A stretch of 64,000 nt of DNA. Source: Terebella lapidaria (lineage: Eukaryota; Annelida; Polychaeta; Terebellida; Terebellidae). Under the pieces are notes generated by a model. It was not told the DNA's origin. It made no database searches and saw nothing but the letters and a program-made list of their open reading frames with translations. The stretch covers positions 39,802,165 through 39,866,164 of the forward strand of contig OX424564.1 of NCBI GenBank assembly GCA_949152475.1, in the 5' to 3' direction. Within the stretch, counting starts at the first letter, position 1. Each line of letters starts with the position of its first letter. Both the position numbers and the translations under genes were made by a program. This document shows, in pieces, positions 35,401 through 47,995 of this stretch.

Positions 35401-36578
35401 GATTCCTCAGTCATGTAGGCCTAATGGCTGCTGTCAGTGTGACGTGGCTGTTTTACACAATGTACAGGATGTCATGTAATCCCACAATCCCTTGTAGACC
35501 TACCTAGAATGTTCTTTTCTTCTTTATGAAGCGACATCTATGAATGAGATTGTAACCTTGGTTGCGTCATGACAAGTATTTAGATATCCATACTAATAAC
35601 AATTTCGATTAATAAATATGGAACTAATGTCAACATTACATATAATATATGAGATCGTGAGTATATTAATCATATTAATCATATGTCCCTTCGCTACTAA
35701 TTTAAAGGGGAAACAGGAATTTAACTTTACACAGAAATATATAACACTTCTGTCCTAATTACTAATTCATGGTGAATGTAATGACAATGCAACATGCATT
35801 TCATCGTAGGCTATATGGAATAGTATTACAGGAGCTGCTACCTTTATTGATGTTAAACATTGAAAATCGCCCATTTACTCAAGTGTCTGTGTTGCATGTT
35901 GTTTTCAGCATAAATTCAGTGTAATTTGGACAAGAAAGGGTAAGATTCATGGAAATTTCCTATATTGGGGTGAGGATACAATATGGTTTTAGAGTTGTGA
36001 CTATGGTCTAATTTTGTAACTTTATTAGTGATTTAAATTTTGGATCATTTATAGGTTGCTAAAACACGTCTGTGTTATAGTGGTACGTTATGACTGCTTC
36101 CTGCACGTTGGTTACATTCGCAACTTTTTACCATGTCGGTAGTTTGTCCTTCGGCCTTCGGGTCTTTCCGTGAACATACGGGTGTTGTACCTGACAGCCA
36201 TGGAAAACATGTTTGTGAGGTTTCTTCGTAACTTCGACAAGTTTCCAAGCTGTTGTGGATTTGGAGTGCATTAAGATCTGGTATGTCTTGTGGGGTATTT
36301 GTTGGTGTTCTCACATAATTTTAGAACTTATGTTGTCAGTTTATGTCATTTTGTCTCCGATTTATCACGCCTGTGACATACAGTTGGCGTCAGGCCCTGT
36401 ACTACAGTCCTGGGCCTGTATTCTGGCTAGATTAGGTCATAATGCGAACAAATAGTAATGCTAGTAAAGCTCACTGATGAGTTGCGCTCGGATGCACCGA
36501 AATGTTTGAGCAAGTAAGTAAATCTCTTATTGTATTCCTCTCGCAGAAAGTACAGTCGTAAATACATGTTATTACTTA
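35401..36578. other. Non-coding upstream of the transposase gene
   Basis: No TATA box is visible at the usual distance from the ATG at 35400. AT-rich and without coding signs. The right end of the proposed Academ-like element should lie here or beyond, but I found no TIR. Confidence 0.4.
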
Positions 36579-36582
36579 TTAA

Positions 36583-37111
36583 AGTGATATTGGCAGTAAG
36601 TTCCTGATCGAACGAAGAAAACAGAACCGTTATATATCTGTACTTGTATGCCCAAACAGACGCTCCTTTATAATAGATTTCGTTGCGAGTTTCTGTGGAG
36701 ACATTTTGAGTTTACATTACCACCATTCTCGGTGCTTTGTATCCCATGATGCAGTGCAATTCCAGCTTACTCGTATATGTTCGAGCCAATCGAGCGTGAA
36801 ATAGGTTAAGTCAGAGGGGCCCAAGTATCATATCCTGCGCCTTCCTTTATATTCAATAAGGATTAAAAAGGTGCGAGATTAAATGGTTTGTTTTCAGTGG
36901 ACGAGTAGTATTAAGGAGCAGTGTACCGTACTTGGGCCGTCAGAGGTAACTCTGAGTGGCGCACAAAACAAAAGAAAAGCGAGTGCTAGAACTGTCATAT
37001 GCTTGATTTATCCATCTGATCAAGCAAAATTTGTTTTGTAACCTATTTTTCTGAGACCACAGGCATATATGTAATTGTATTGGAAAAAATAGTTTTCCTG
37101 CCAATATCACT
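36583..37111. mobile_element. 529-bp MITE with TTAA target duplication
   Basis: AGTGATATTGGCAG at the left end is mirrored as CTGCCAATATCACT (with one extra C) at the right end, and both ends touch TTAA (36579-36582 and 37112-37115). A TTAA duplication is typical of piggyBac and Kolobok families. There is no coding capacity. An inner inverted pair GGCCCAAGTA/TACTTGGGCC lies at 36820-36938. Confidence 0.8.
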
Positions 37112-37115
37112 TTAA

Positions 37116-38539
37116 ACGGGCACACAACGAAACGTACATGCCAACAGCAGCTTGTTCGTCACGTTGAAGGTACAAACATGTGTTTGCCTGACGCGTGAAA
37201 GAGTGATAATAGTAGGTTCATTTCCGTGGATACCGTGATCAGTTTCCTCCTACCTTTTTTTTATTATTGAATCGACTACCTGGGCTATTTTGTCAAAAAA
37301 TGCACCTAGCTCCTATGCACCTCTGGAATTTTACGGCTAACTCTGCTAGAGCCTAAAATCCAAAATGGCCGCCATCGCCATTTTGAAATGTGTAATATCC
37401 AATATCTCTATGGCTGAATCAGCTATAATGATGAACAAACCATCATTTTGCACTGACTTCAGCATGATAAAGCCATTGGAATAGTTATTTTTGAGTTTCA
37501 GATTCATTCCAGACTCGAAGTTCAAGATGACCGCCAACTCAGATTCGAAAAAAGACCTAATTTGGCACGACCTGCCAAAATGAGCTAATATACGGCTGGA
37601 TTTGGATTGAGATGTCATATTTTACTAGCAATTCAAGATAGCCACCATCCGCAATATTGACTATTAGTTAGGTAAAAAAGATGCTCAATGCTGGCAGAAA
37701 GTATGAAAATTTGTCCCTGGGGGGTTATGGGTATGCTGAATCCGAACTGAATGGGAACCACGTCGTCAGAGCAAGGAATCCCACTCATAACGGCCTTTAT
37801 TTCAATAGGACCGCCATCGAAAACTCCAAAATCATGTTTTGGGCTATAACTCAGCTTCTATTGCAGGTAGAGACATGGTTTTGGTGTCTATACACATGTT
37901 TTCGAAACTGGGGAAGCCAATTGTGTCATTGCTGAATACATGTGACAGTTGGTTGCCTCAGAAATTCAAAATGGCTAGCAATGAAACCTGCGAAAAGCAC
38001 ATTTTCTGCCATGGTGTGACTGTTACCAGTGTGCATGTAAATCCTAAAGAGGACTAGACTGAGGTTGGAAGCAATTTTATTCCCATATACCAAGCTCGAA
38101 GCATAAGAATTATTTCACAGAAATAGGGTTAAGATGGATTCTTTGAGTTCCTTTATATATTACCCTATAATGAACACGATGCTCGCTCGCCGTCGGTTGA
38201 ATATATCACCTCTTTGGACATTTGACATAGTAAGATGATGGATAATGCATAAAAATCAGTATTCATGGTCTGCAGTAGCCAACACTATTAGTTGTGCATG
38301 AAATGCAACACTTTTTCCCTTCACGGAAATCAGGGAAATCCATGATGGTTTACAAACCAACAGATAGTTTCTGAATTTAAGAAATACCTTTGCATAAATT
38401 ACCAGTGATGATAAAACTACACAATCCAATGACAGATCAGTACATATTTCCCTTCCATTTCCCTTCCATTGCATTGGGATCAAGGCACCATACAATGCCA
38501 TTAATGTTTAATTATATTATGTCTTTGAATATGACTATA
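37116..38539. other. Non-coding with AARATGGCCGCCA-type words
   Basis: Words such as AAAATGGCCGCCATCG (37362), AAGATGACCGCCA (37525) and AAAATGGCTAGCA (37968) recur, as near 25930 and 47668, suggesting fragments of one dispersed family. No gene seen. Confidence 0.4.
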
Positions 38540-39325
38540 ATGTGTGCAAATCAAACTGGTACAAAAATCCAAATGGAGGATGTGTATGTAAATCAAAATG
38601 TTTTTAATCTTGTAGAAGTTGACTTAAAGTTAAAACAATGTAACAAAGTTGAATGGCTCGCATATGTGCAAAGTAAACCTAAATTACGAACTTATTGTAC
38701 ATTCAAGCAAGAATTATTGGCTGAAAGTTATATTAATAATCATATACAAAAACGAAAGAGATCACTGTTAGCTCAGTTTGGGTTGGGCATTTTGCCTTTG
38801 CATATAGAAACTGGTAGATTTGTAAATACTCCTGTAGAAAATAGAATATGTAAATTTTGTGACCAAAATGAAATAGAAGATGAATTTCACTTGTAATATC
38901 TTGTAAATTGTACATAGAGTTACGTTGTCTTTTGTATGATAAGGCCTCCGGGATTGTACCAAATTTTCAAGTTTTAGACGAAAATCATAAATTTAAAGTA
39001 ATATTACAAAAGTGTCAAAAGTACCTGTCAAATTATATAGATTCAGCATACGAAATGAGACGAAGATTTCTGTATAAATGAGTGAAGATTTAGTTTTATT
39101 TAATCGTTTGGTTTTATTTTACATGTCCTGCCTGTGTTTGTTTGGTTTTATTGTACATGTCCTGCCTGTTTGTTTGTTTGTTTGTTTGTTTGTTTGTTTG
39201 TTTGTTCACATTATGAAAGTGACTAATAAGCCTTATGAGGCTGGGTGTATCATGATGTTTTTGTTGTACGAATGTGTTTAAATACACTAGTCACTATAAT
39301 AAACGAATACAATACAATACAAAAT
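38540..39325 (+). pseudogene. 3' end of a LINE ORF2, frameshifted, with AATAC tail
   Basis: The frame reads NKVEWLAYVQSKPKLRTYC, RRSLLAQFGLGILPLHIETG-type sequence and a terminal zinc motif CKFCDQNEIEDEFH, typical of LINE ORF2 C-termini. A frame change at about 38895 leads into LRCLLYDKASGIVPNFQV and a stop at 39079-39081. A TTTG microsatellite follows, and the tail repeats AATAC at about 39309-39325. It is a 5'-truncated dead copy. Confidence 0.75.
39165..39206. repeat. Microsatellite (TTTG)n
   Basis: Ten or so tandem TTTG units. Confidence 0.95.
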
Positions 39326-40313
39326 ATATTATTTTTTGTTTGTTTTGTGAGCTGCCTTAAACATGGGAAGTATTTCCGGCCTCAGTGTCAAGACTCACCA
39401 ATTTTGTTCTGCATGGCAAATGAAGCATGAGTTAACAAAGTTTGCCCATGAAGGGGGATTACGGTGTCCATCTCCATATCTTTACCAAATGTTTACGCCC
39501 ACCCTCTAACACAAAATCCTGGATCCTCCCATGTAGGTGTACTGATTGCCAATGCTTCTGGCCAGTTTTCTCGTCAAGAGTTTCTCGCCTAATACTGAAC
39601 TAACTTGTTTATTTCATCACCATGATTGTCAAGCTCGTGCCACAAAATTGCTGACGAAAGCCTGTCATAGTACGATACCATAGTATGATATCGTACCAAG
39701 TCATAGTACGATACCATTTAGCATCACAAACATATCAGTTACAACAATGTGAGACGAGTAAATAAAATGTTAATATATGTACATTATACATACAAACTTG
39801 ACACTGCTGTTTAAACCATCAGATTTTTAATATTCATCATCTTTATCAAACTGTGAACATTTCTCAACGAACAGACACGGCCTTTTTGTTCTGAACATCA
39901 ATATATACTTCTTGGAAGGAATAACTCATTTTGTATCATTTTGTATTTCCCTCGTAATAGCCGGAAACAAATTGAAGCTACAAACCTTCCGCCATCTTGG
40001 TATAGCCATACAGATGTCTATAGGGTTATACGGTTCGGAGTGTGTACATGCAAAAAGGTCTTGCTGCATGCTGGTGACAGATTTTGTGTACCAGGGTGTG
40101 ATGACATCCATAAAATTTCGTGAATGCAGCTATTGGTCTTGGTAAAAAATATCCTAGTCGCATATTTTGGAATTCACGACGGTTGCCACATCTTCCCGGA
40201 ACATCTGGTCTCACCTCCTCATGATATTATTTGATACAATTTTAGCAAATTTGCCTGATACTGGACTTTGAGCTCGGATAACGGACTCGGGTTTGTTCGC
40301 TCGGAATGCTTTG
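39326..40313. other. Non-coding; short palindrome at 39668-39714
   Basis: CATAGTACGATACCATAGTA and TGATATCGTACCAAGTCATAG form an imperfect palindrome. Nothing else is recognised. Confidence 0.45.
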
Positions 40314-40741
40314 TATTAATTGGTTCCATGTTTAATCATAATTATTCGACCACCAAACTCCACAAAGCAATTGTCAATCAGAAAATCAGCCATATTCACA
40401 ACATCGGTTTCTGTATATTTATATGGAGCATCAGAATCATCTTTAACAAAATAAGCTCTATTATGTTTGAATACAATATACTGATAAGGACGTTGCCCTT
40501 TTTGGAAAAGCTGAGACTTTAGATCTGAATGAGCTATTGTGGTGTAGAAGGTGGAAAAATCGAATGTTTTTATAGACGTAACTCTAGAAAGTGTATGAGC
40601 ATGTAGATATTCCATCAAAGATTTGAAGTTTTTCAATATCCAAATCTGGTTTATGCCACTTCCAGAATAGAAAGCCTCACAGTATTTCTGGAGACTGCGT
40701 TCAATCTTGGACAATATCAGTGATAGTATTACCACATACAA
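40314..40741 (-). pseudogene. Penelope-like element reverse transcriptase fragment
   Basis: 141 codons read SGINQIWILKNFKSLMEYL, SIKTFDFSTFYTTIAH, YFVKDDSDAPYKY, DVVNMADFLIDN and FVEFGGR. This is the palm start (TFDFSTLYTTIPH type) of the Penelope-like RT group common in aquatic animals. The frame ends in HGTN where the family continues with GIPMGTN. The catalytic palm and the GIY-YIG domain are absent, so it is a fragment. Confidence 0.75.
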
Positions 40742-42356
40742 TCAAATACTAGTATTTGAGGTCTGAAACATTCATTATAGACATTGATGGAAAACACTGA
40801 TAAGCAATGATAATATTGTGTCTGTTATTCCAATACATATGCTGGGAAATATTGATGAAACGGAAGTATTGGGAAACACCCACGCGGTCGTCATTGACCA
40901 GAGAACGTCTGATTTGATCACGACCCAAAACACTTTTGAAAGCAGATTACACTGCTATACTGTGCTATACTATGCTATAAGTGTTTCAAAATTAGTCATA
41001 TGAATGAGTATTAACATATATCAACCGACCTATACTCTCGACCATTGCAGTATGTTAGGCCTATATAACATGTAAAAACCCATACACCATGCGACCTATC
41101 GAACAAAGGCAACGGTCTGAAAAATGGTTTCTTCGGAAGTGCAAACGAAATATTTTTTTTAAAAACAAACCAAAAGTCTTTGACGATGAATTTGTACGTA
41201 CAGTGCTATTAACATAAACAAAATGTAAAGACGTAAATGTTCATAACATCACAAAGACATTCTGTCACATAATGTGAACCAAGAAAGGTTTTTAATCCGG
41301 TGACATATGTGCTCGGATATTGATTTTGTCTGTCAATTTTAAAGATCATACATCGTTATTCGAACGCATTTGCTCATACTTTATAACATTTATCGATTAC
41401 GAATGATTTCAAGCGTTTTGAAAAGTTTGTTATAATTTATATCATGAACATATTTATTTCGTGAAGGGTTTTTTTATGGTCTACATCCTCCGTGGAACAA
41501 CAACATTGATTTTCCCGTGAAGTCGGTCATTCACTGAAAGACTGCTTATGATATAAGTACATCAATTTGACTAGACGAAGTGTATATGCATGCATGAATG
41601 CGTGTACACATGCATGTCTGCACGTACATACTTTTAGGAGAGACGTCAGATGATTACTTATTTTGAAGAAGGGAAAGTACGAAGACCGATATAATTTGAT
41701 TTTGTTGTGGAATTGAAATAGTTGGCAATACACTGCACACTGACGTGTGTGGATTAGCCTCAATAAATGAAATCGCTTGTGACAAAGAATCGAATCTTGA
41801 ATGGCATGTATTCTATTGGAAATTGATCTGTATAGTAAACCATCAAATGTGTGACCTCCTACTTTCCTTGCTATGATGAAATGGAGAAATGAACCATCTC
41901 CCATGATACACAAGCTGCTGGTGTCGATGTTGTTGTCTGAACTAGAGGAGTCAATTTGGGCCGCTTAGTATTGAATGTGAATGTTTGAATGTGAGATGAA
42001 GTAACTGAAATGTGTTCTGATATAACAGTCATGACGCGATGTCAATAGGTGCATGTTCTGGACATGTATGAATACACGGTTATGATAAATCATTGTAGGA
42101 TTTCATCGAAGCTAGACTTCGTTTTCAGTAAATTTATTTCCCACTGTATAATCACATCGCCTGTTGCACCGTGTTCTGATGCATGTCGTCTAAACAATGG
42201 CTTTGAAAGTTATTGTAGCAACTCATATCTATTATTTTTTTTTTTTAAAGTTTTCAATATCAACTTCGTGGCCTTTTGGTTTGTGATTGGGTACTGAAAA
42301 TCATTGTACCAACTCATCTCCACCGTTGTTTGAAACAAAACATTTTTTAGTCCTTT
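40742..42356. other. Non-coding, nothing identified
   Basis: AT-rich with no coding frame that looks real and no clear repeat. Confidence 0.45.
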
Positions 42357-42510
42357 TTAGGTTACCGTGCCTCTGGTTTGATTAGCATCTATTAGCATGG
42401 CATGGATTCGTCATCTGTCCGGCCAGCGTGAACAATTTTATCTTCAAAGTTTACGGTCGAATTTTCGTGCCATTTCCAGGCCCACAAAAACTCACCCTTG
42501 GAAACAAATT
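42357..42510 (+). repeat. Second copy of the TTAGGTTACCG dispersed repeat
   Basis: TTAGGTTACCGTGCCTCTGG ... TTAGCATGGCAT ... GTTTACGGTCGAATTTTCGT matches the order of words at 25738-26010. Confidence 0.5.
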
Positions 42511-44129
42511 TTCGGAGCCAGTTTTTGTTTTCCATTCATAATGGGAGCTGCCACAACTTTACTCCTAGAATGCTTGAAGATGATACTTAGTTATCAACAC
42601 ATTAATATGTGAAATCATGTATGGCGATTTGTGTGGTGACCTTGAATTTGACGTTGGGCGACCTTGAAAGGTCAAAGCAGCCATTTTTGAGTAAAACTGT
42701 CCATATTTACACTTTGTCTTTTCTCAAAATTGTTTTTATCACTTTTGACATGTTTATTTCAGAACATGATAATTGGGATACTTTGTGTTCCATTAAAAGA
42801 TTGAACGCTTTAAATTTCTCATAAGGTCCAATGCCCAATGCAGAGATCATAAAGGTCCAAAATCTGATGGCATGATACCCACAAATTGGCCTCTGGGGAC
42901 AAATCGCTTGCACATATACCTCGTGTTTGTAATGTAAGCATATAGGAAGTCGTATATGGAACATCTTTTGTTGACCTTGCACTTGACCTAAGATGACCTT
43001 GAGTGGTAATTTTTTAGGTAACATTCGACGTGAATAATGTAAATTCACCAAAGCAGAGTTCTTGTAGATGAAGATTACGTTTGCATTTTGAGCATATAGA
43101 CAGTCGCATCACATTGAAACTCACCTTTAGTGAATTTAATATGCCAAAGCAGTGATTTTACTGAAGAAAGATTTGTGACTAACACTGTAAATTTTTCCGG
43201 CAACAGTTCTTAGACCTTTCGCTAATTTTTGGTCATCAAGTGATAAAGCAATTTTATCTTAACAACAACCGGTAATGACCTTTGCAACTCGAAGTGGTGA
43301 ATGATAAAATGTTATTTGGAATTTAAAGCGGTCGACCTTTGGAAGACAACTAAAGGAAAAGACATCTCGAAATTGCCCTGGAGCAAAACAGATCAGTGGT
43401 CTGTGAGACACCGCCAGTAAACGCTTCAAACGTGAACCTAACACATATAGCTCGATGGACAGCTCCCCTTCACCTTGTTGCACTAATCCTATCCTCAGCT
43501 TCACCCCGCCCGACGTCCTCTATGTGCGGCGCCGTGGCCTGTATCGCATCCCCTTCCCAGATCACGACTCCCCACCACGCCGGCCTTATAGGGAGGGCTC
43601 CGTGGCAGTCGCACCTGTCGGGTAGCAACACCGGGTGTTCTTAACTGGACAAATGGATTCCTTGATCACTTAGCGGCTTTTGGATTTTCGACTCGTGGTC
43701 AATTTATGCTGTTTCGTGACTTTCAAATGAGCTCGCAACGCATGTAATTTATTCACCAGTGAACCCATCAAATAACTGCAATACTTTCTTTCCGTTCTGT
43801 AAATGTAGCCGGATACAATTGACGATATCTGGTTAGCATTTATCAATTCATTTTCAGTTGCGAGAAAACCTGAAAATTAATATCATGCACGTTTTATATA
43901 TATATATATATATATAAAACCAAGTGTGCTAATACAATATCAAATTGCATACTTTCATTGGATATGTGTCGGATGAAAGGCCTTTTACTATCGACCAAGA
44001 GACGAGAAGACCAGTTTTACACTTTTAAATTAAAATGTAGTGTTTTCGGTAGGATGTTTACGAATTGATGATAACGATATAGAGATCCCAGGGCACCCAC
44101 ACCAGACGGTAACCGATTTTACTGATGAC
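42511..44129. other. Upstream region of the GPCR-like gene, non-coding
   Basis: No gene seen. A (TA)n hairpin TTTTATATAT ... ATATATAAAA lies at 43893-43919. The 5' leader or an upstream exon of the GPCR-like gene may be here; an upstream GTG-started extension to 44040 has no ATG. Confidence 0.45.
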
Positions 44130-45326
44130 ATGGCGTCAGTTTTCAATCGTTCCTCGACTGGAGCGACTATCTATTCGATCCACTTCACGTCTCAGGACTC
44201 CTCTGGTCTAGTGAACTCTACAGGGGAACTCGAGGAGACATATTTCTACTACACGGGTTACACGTGCGGGAATACAACTGTGTTCTCATTCAGGGATTAC
44301 TTCCTGTACTGTACCCGGGAGTTTGAGGTGATCAACAGTCTGAAGGTGTACGGACTGCCGATGTTCGTGGTGCTGGGTAGTGTGGGGAACATGCTGACGG
44401 TGGCGGGACTGACTCGCAAGCACATGCTACAGACGTCAATGAGTTTCTATCTGACGGCTCTGATGATTGTACACACGCTGGTGCTTTACCTCGGCTGTGG
44501 CCTTGACTGGATCAGCTACGTCGTCGACACGGCGCATGTGGCCCACTTCGCCGACTGGTCTTGTAAAATCTTCCACTTCTCGTTCAATGTTGTACGGTAT
44601 GCGGCCTGGTGGATCCTCCTTTCCATGACAGTTGACTGCTACCTGCGCCTGTGGTGTCCTGGACGCTCACAGTACATGTGTACGCTCTTCATAGCACAGT
44701 TCGCGACTGTCGCGATATTCGTGATGTTGGTGTCGATCCATGTGCACGTGATGTGGACATACGAGTTATCAAAAGGGATATGTACGCTGGACCAACGCCG
44801 GGATTTTGAGACTGTGGTGTGGCCATGGGTCTCGGCCTTTCTCTCAAACTACACACCTATCGTGCTAGTGACTGCGGCCGTCACAATGCTCTTAATAGGT
44901 TCAATCTGTGTAAGTCATCAGGGCCAGGAGCAGTCCTCCCACACAACACAACTGACCCGGGTGACTCTAGGGCTGGCTGTCTTCTTCCTGAGTCACGCCG
45001 TCCCAACAGTGGCCATGAACTTCGTGGACCGCTCCAGCCCATCGTGGCAGAGAAGCCATTACCTCTCTGACTGGGACAGGTACGCCCGCTACCTCCTGGT
45101 ACAGGTTTTATTCTCCACCATGGAGTGCCTCTACAGCTCCACAGCCTGGCTCGTCCTCTTCCTCTTCTTGCCGGCCCTGCGCAGGGAGTGTCGGGAGTTT
45201 ATCTGCTGTGGTGCCAAGTGTGGCGCCTCTCGGCGGCGTCAGGAGGAGTTTAGCTCTGTAGAGGCGTGGCGCCAGCTCCTCAACAGCCCCGACGCGGCAT
45301 TAACACCAATAGTCACTCGTGTGTGA
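44130..45326 (+). CDS. Intronless rhodopsin-class GPCR-like protein with altered DRY and NPxxY motifs
   Basis: 398 codons from the ATG at 44130 (GACATGG context). The extracellular N-terminus has NRSS, NST and NTT sequons. TM1 is at about 72-96 with GN (86-87), TM2 103-127, TM3 145-170 starting at Cys145, TM4 183-207, Cys218 in the second extracellular loop, TM5 233-260 with Pro243, TM6 276-299 with Pro292 and TM7 321-348. A basic tail with CC (359-360) follows. The layout resembles invertebrate peptide receptors. Odd points: the DRY position reads DCY (169-171), the TM2 aspartate is replaced (IVHTLVLY) and TM7 lacks NPxxY (SSTAWLVLF). It is probably a host gene at the plasma membrane; ligand unknown. 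The intact frame in high-GC codons argues against a pseudogene. Confidence 0.82.
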   Translation: MASVFNRSSTGATIYSIHFTSQDSSGLVNSTGELEETYFYYTGYTCGNTTVFSFRDYFLYCTREFEVINSLKVYGLPMFVVLGSVGNMLTVAGLTRKHMLQTSMSFYLTALMIVHTLVLYLGCGLDWISYVVDTAHVAHFADWSCKIFHFSFNVVRYAAWWILLSMTVDCYLRLWCPGRSQYMCTLFIAQFATVAIFVMLVSIHVHVMWTYELSKGICTLDQRRDFETVVWPWVSAFLSNYTPIVLVTAAVTMLLIGSICVSHQGQEQSSHTTQLTRVTLGLAVFFLSHAVPTVAMNFVDRSSPSWQRSHYLSDWDRYARYLLVQVLFSTMECLYSSTAWLVLFLFLPALRRECREFICCGAKCGASRRRQEEFSSVEAWRQLLNSPDAALTPIVTRV

Positions 45327-45748
45327 CCAGTCGAGTCAACACTGAGCCAATCCTAGTGAGATCTAGCAAAAGAGGAAAGCAGGCTCAGTGGAGTGTTATC
45401 GTGTTCAAATTTGAAAACGTCGGATGTTCGTATACCATCTCTGTACAACACATCATTGCATTGCGATGTGCATGCTCACACGCTCAACGATGACATCGCA
45501 AGATATTATGCAGGAAGTCATACGTTGAAACGGATTTTCATGGGACATTGTTTTTCTTTTTCACCCGGTTTATTAAGCATGCAATGACAATGGCTAAATC
45601 GTTTTAGTTTGCTATTGTCTAATCTGGTTGTGTTGGCGGTAAAATGATAAAATACACAAAACTCTGTACTCAACTTTATTTTAAAATGAACGACATCTGA
45701 AAAACAATGAAACACAGATACGGAATTGTTGGAACTGCACATGACTGA
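45327..45748. other. 3' flank of the GPCR-like gene
   Basis: No recognised gene; no polyadenylation signal that I would assign with confidence. Confidence 0.4.
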
Positions 45749-46876
45749 TTCAAATCCTACCTTTCTGGCCGGAGTCTGAGAGTTGTGGTACAGGGAGTGT
45801 ATTCTAAGGGACGACCATTGGATCTTGGTGTTCCCCAGGGCTCGGTTTTGGGCCCTGTGATGTTCACTATGTATTCTGCCCCGACTGTGGATATCGCTCG
45901 CACGCATCGCCTGCAAATTCATCTGTATGCAGACGACACGCAGCTTTACATCTGTTTTCACTCGGATGAGTTATCTCTAACTATTGCACGTGTGGAAAAA
46001 TGCGTGTCGGAGATCAAAGCTTGGTTTGTGGCACATAAACTCAAGCTGAACTATGACAATACAGTGATCATGGAGATGTTCTCTTCACGTTCAACATCAG
46101 CTATCGGTGATGTGTGCGTCAGGTTCGGTAACAAGTGCATCACTCTGTCCACTAGTGCCAGGAATCTGGGTGTCCTTATGGACCAACATCTCAACACGCA
46201 AGAGCACGTCAAAAACGTGTGTAGGTCAGCCTATGCTCAGTTGAGGAGGATTGCCCATGTTCGCCGTTTCATACCACAGACAACAGCTGTTACATTGGTG
46301 CATGCTTTCTTCAGCAGTCGGCTCGACTACTGCAATGCAGTTATGTACGGTCTTCCAAACTACTGCATCTCACAATTACAACGTGTTCAGAACTCAGCTG
46401 CTTGTGTTGTGAAACGGACCCGCAAGTACGACCACATCAGGCCCATCCTTCATGAACTAAACTGGCTTCCGGTAAAACAAAATCCTGATGATGACCTACC
46501 GGGCCCTCCACGGATTAGCACCAGAATATATATCAGAATTGGTGATGCCCTACATGCCAGCCCGCAGTCTGCGCTCCGCACAAGGCAACTTGCTGGTCGT
46601 CCCATCTTCAAGGCCCCTTTCTTTCAGAGAAAGACGGTTCGCCCATGCAGCACCGAAACTATGGAATGACCTGCCTCTCCACCTGCGTAACGTCCGGTCC
46701 CTGGCCCAGTTTAGATGTCAACTTAAAACTCACCTATTCACTAAGACATTTTCCATTTGAAATTGTTTTTTCCAGTTGTCTATAACTATATTTGTAACCT
46801 TATCTATATTGCCAAGCGCAGTGAATGCATTTTATGCAGATACCAGCGCTATATAAGCTTTTATTATTATTATATA
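45749..46876 (+). pseudogene. 5'-truncated CR1/L2-type LINE ORF2 with frameshift and 3' TTA repeat tail
   Basis: The frame opens after a TGA at 45746 (probably a lost Trp codon) with FKSYLSGRS, then GVPQGSVLGPVMF, catalytic YADDTQLY, LGVLMDQHL, SSRLDYCNAVMYGLP and LNWLPVKQ. At about 46480 a small deletion changes the frame, and 46488-46760 continues with MMTYRALHGLAPEYISEL, FAHAAPKLWNDLP and a stop. The 3' tail ends GCGCTATATAAGC plus TTA repeats at about 46860-46876. The endonuclease part is missing. A dead copy inserted downstream of the GPCR-like gene in the same orientation. Confidence 0.88.
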
Positions 46877-46898
46877 TAGACAATATTACCTGATTCTT

Positions 46899-47995
46899 CC
46901 AGTATGTGACCTGATATTTGCCCGAGATCCTCAGTATTAGCCCGAGGCCGAAAGCCGGGATCATAGTGCGTGGGCCAAATCAACTTTTCATACCATTTTC
47001 AGGGACCCAGGGGGGACCTATATTTTCTGAAAGTCCTGAGTCTGTAGTTCATGAAAATAATGGGGGGCCATTTTTAAAATGATGCTTTGGGTGATTTTTT
47101 GGTTGCCATAGCAACAGTATGGGTGGGGATATTTAAAATATGCACCGACTGCAAATAACCATTCCTCAGAGCCTATATTGTATATTTTATGAAAATTTAC
47201 ATCCATTTTGATAGATTTGAAGATGCTCTATCCGACAAGATAGTTTTCATGACCTGCCAATACATAGTTGTCATGGTAACCTGCATGGCAACGAAAAAAA
47301 TGTTTTTATCATCGAAGTTTCACACAACTTATTTAAATATTTTTATTCTGAAATGTAAAAAAAAATCAATAAATATTTGTTTTATTGAATTGTCCATGCA
47401 CAATGAACTCATGACAATAAAATAAAACACCAGGATAACTTATGTCATGCCTCGGTATCTATGGTTACATATTGAACTTCCATATAGTATAAGGGTGTCA
47501 AAAATCGTTCAATTTGATAATGGTGGGGCAGACAGATATAGACATCTGAAAGGATTGTGGTAACAGCATTAAAATGGACATAAATGATGCCAATGACACA
47601 TGGTTTCATTTTGGGTTTAGGGCCATGCCGGATTTTTCATTATTCCGGAATTATGACGAAAAATTCAAGATGGCTGCCATGCTTGTCGTTAAATCAAGTT
47701 ATTGCAATATCTCAGCTAATAATTGCAGTAAGATGATAAGTAATGGGTTCATTCCTATGTTTTCAGGCACGCAGAAGTCGATGCTAGGGTCTGTTTCACA
47801 CTAAAAGCAAAATTCGTCATTTTTTGTTGGAAATGAGTGGAAAAATCCAAGTTGGTGAACACAATTCGCAGTCACATTACGATGTTGCGATATCCCAGCC
47901 AGTATTTGCACTAAGATAATGTATAGCAGGTCTATTTGTATGTTTTTTTACATGCACAAGCCGGGATCAAGGGCAAATATCGGGGCACATGCTGG
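46899..47995. mobile_element. Non-autonomous TIR element, about 1.1 kb
   Basis: Left end CCAGTATGTGACCTGATA + TTTGCCC..GATCC; right end is the inverted form with CCAGCATGTGCCCCGATA. The interior is AT-rich with no real ORF and contains an AAGATGGCTGCC word and GTTGCCATAGCAAC at 47103. The target duplication is unclear. Confidence 0.65.

Noticed and set aside
14000-37500. Terminal inverted repeats of the Academ-like element
   Set aside because: By eye I found no convincing pair flanking both genes; only smaller MITE ends matched, so boundaries are left open.
44040-44129. 30-codon upstream extension of the GPCR-like ORF
   Set aside because: It starts at GTG, not ATG; the first ATG with good context is at 44130.
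47103-47116. RFX X-box GTTGCCATAGCAAC as a host regulatory site
   Set aside because: It lies inside a non-autonomous TIR element, and similar CCATAGCAAC words occur in intron sequence at 29700-29900, so it is more likely a repeat feature.
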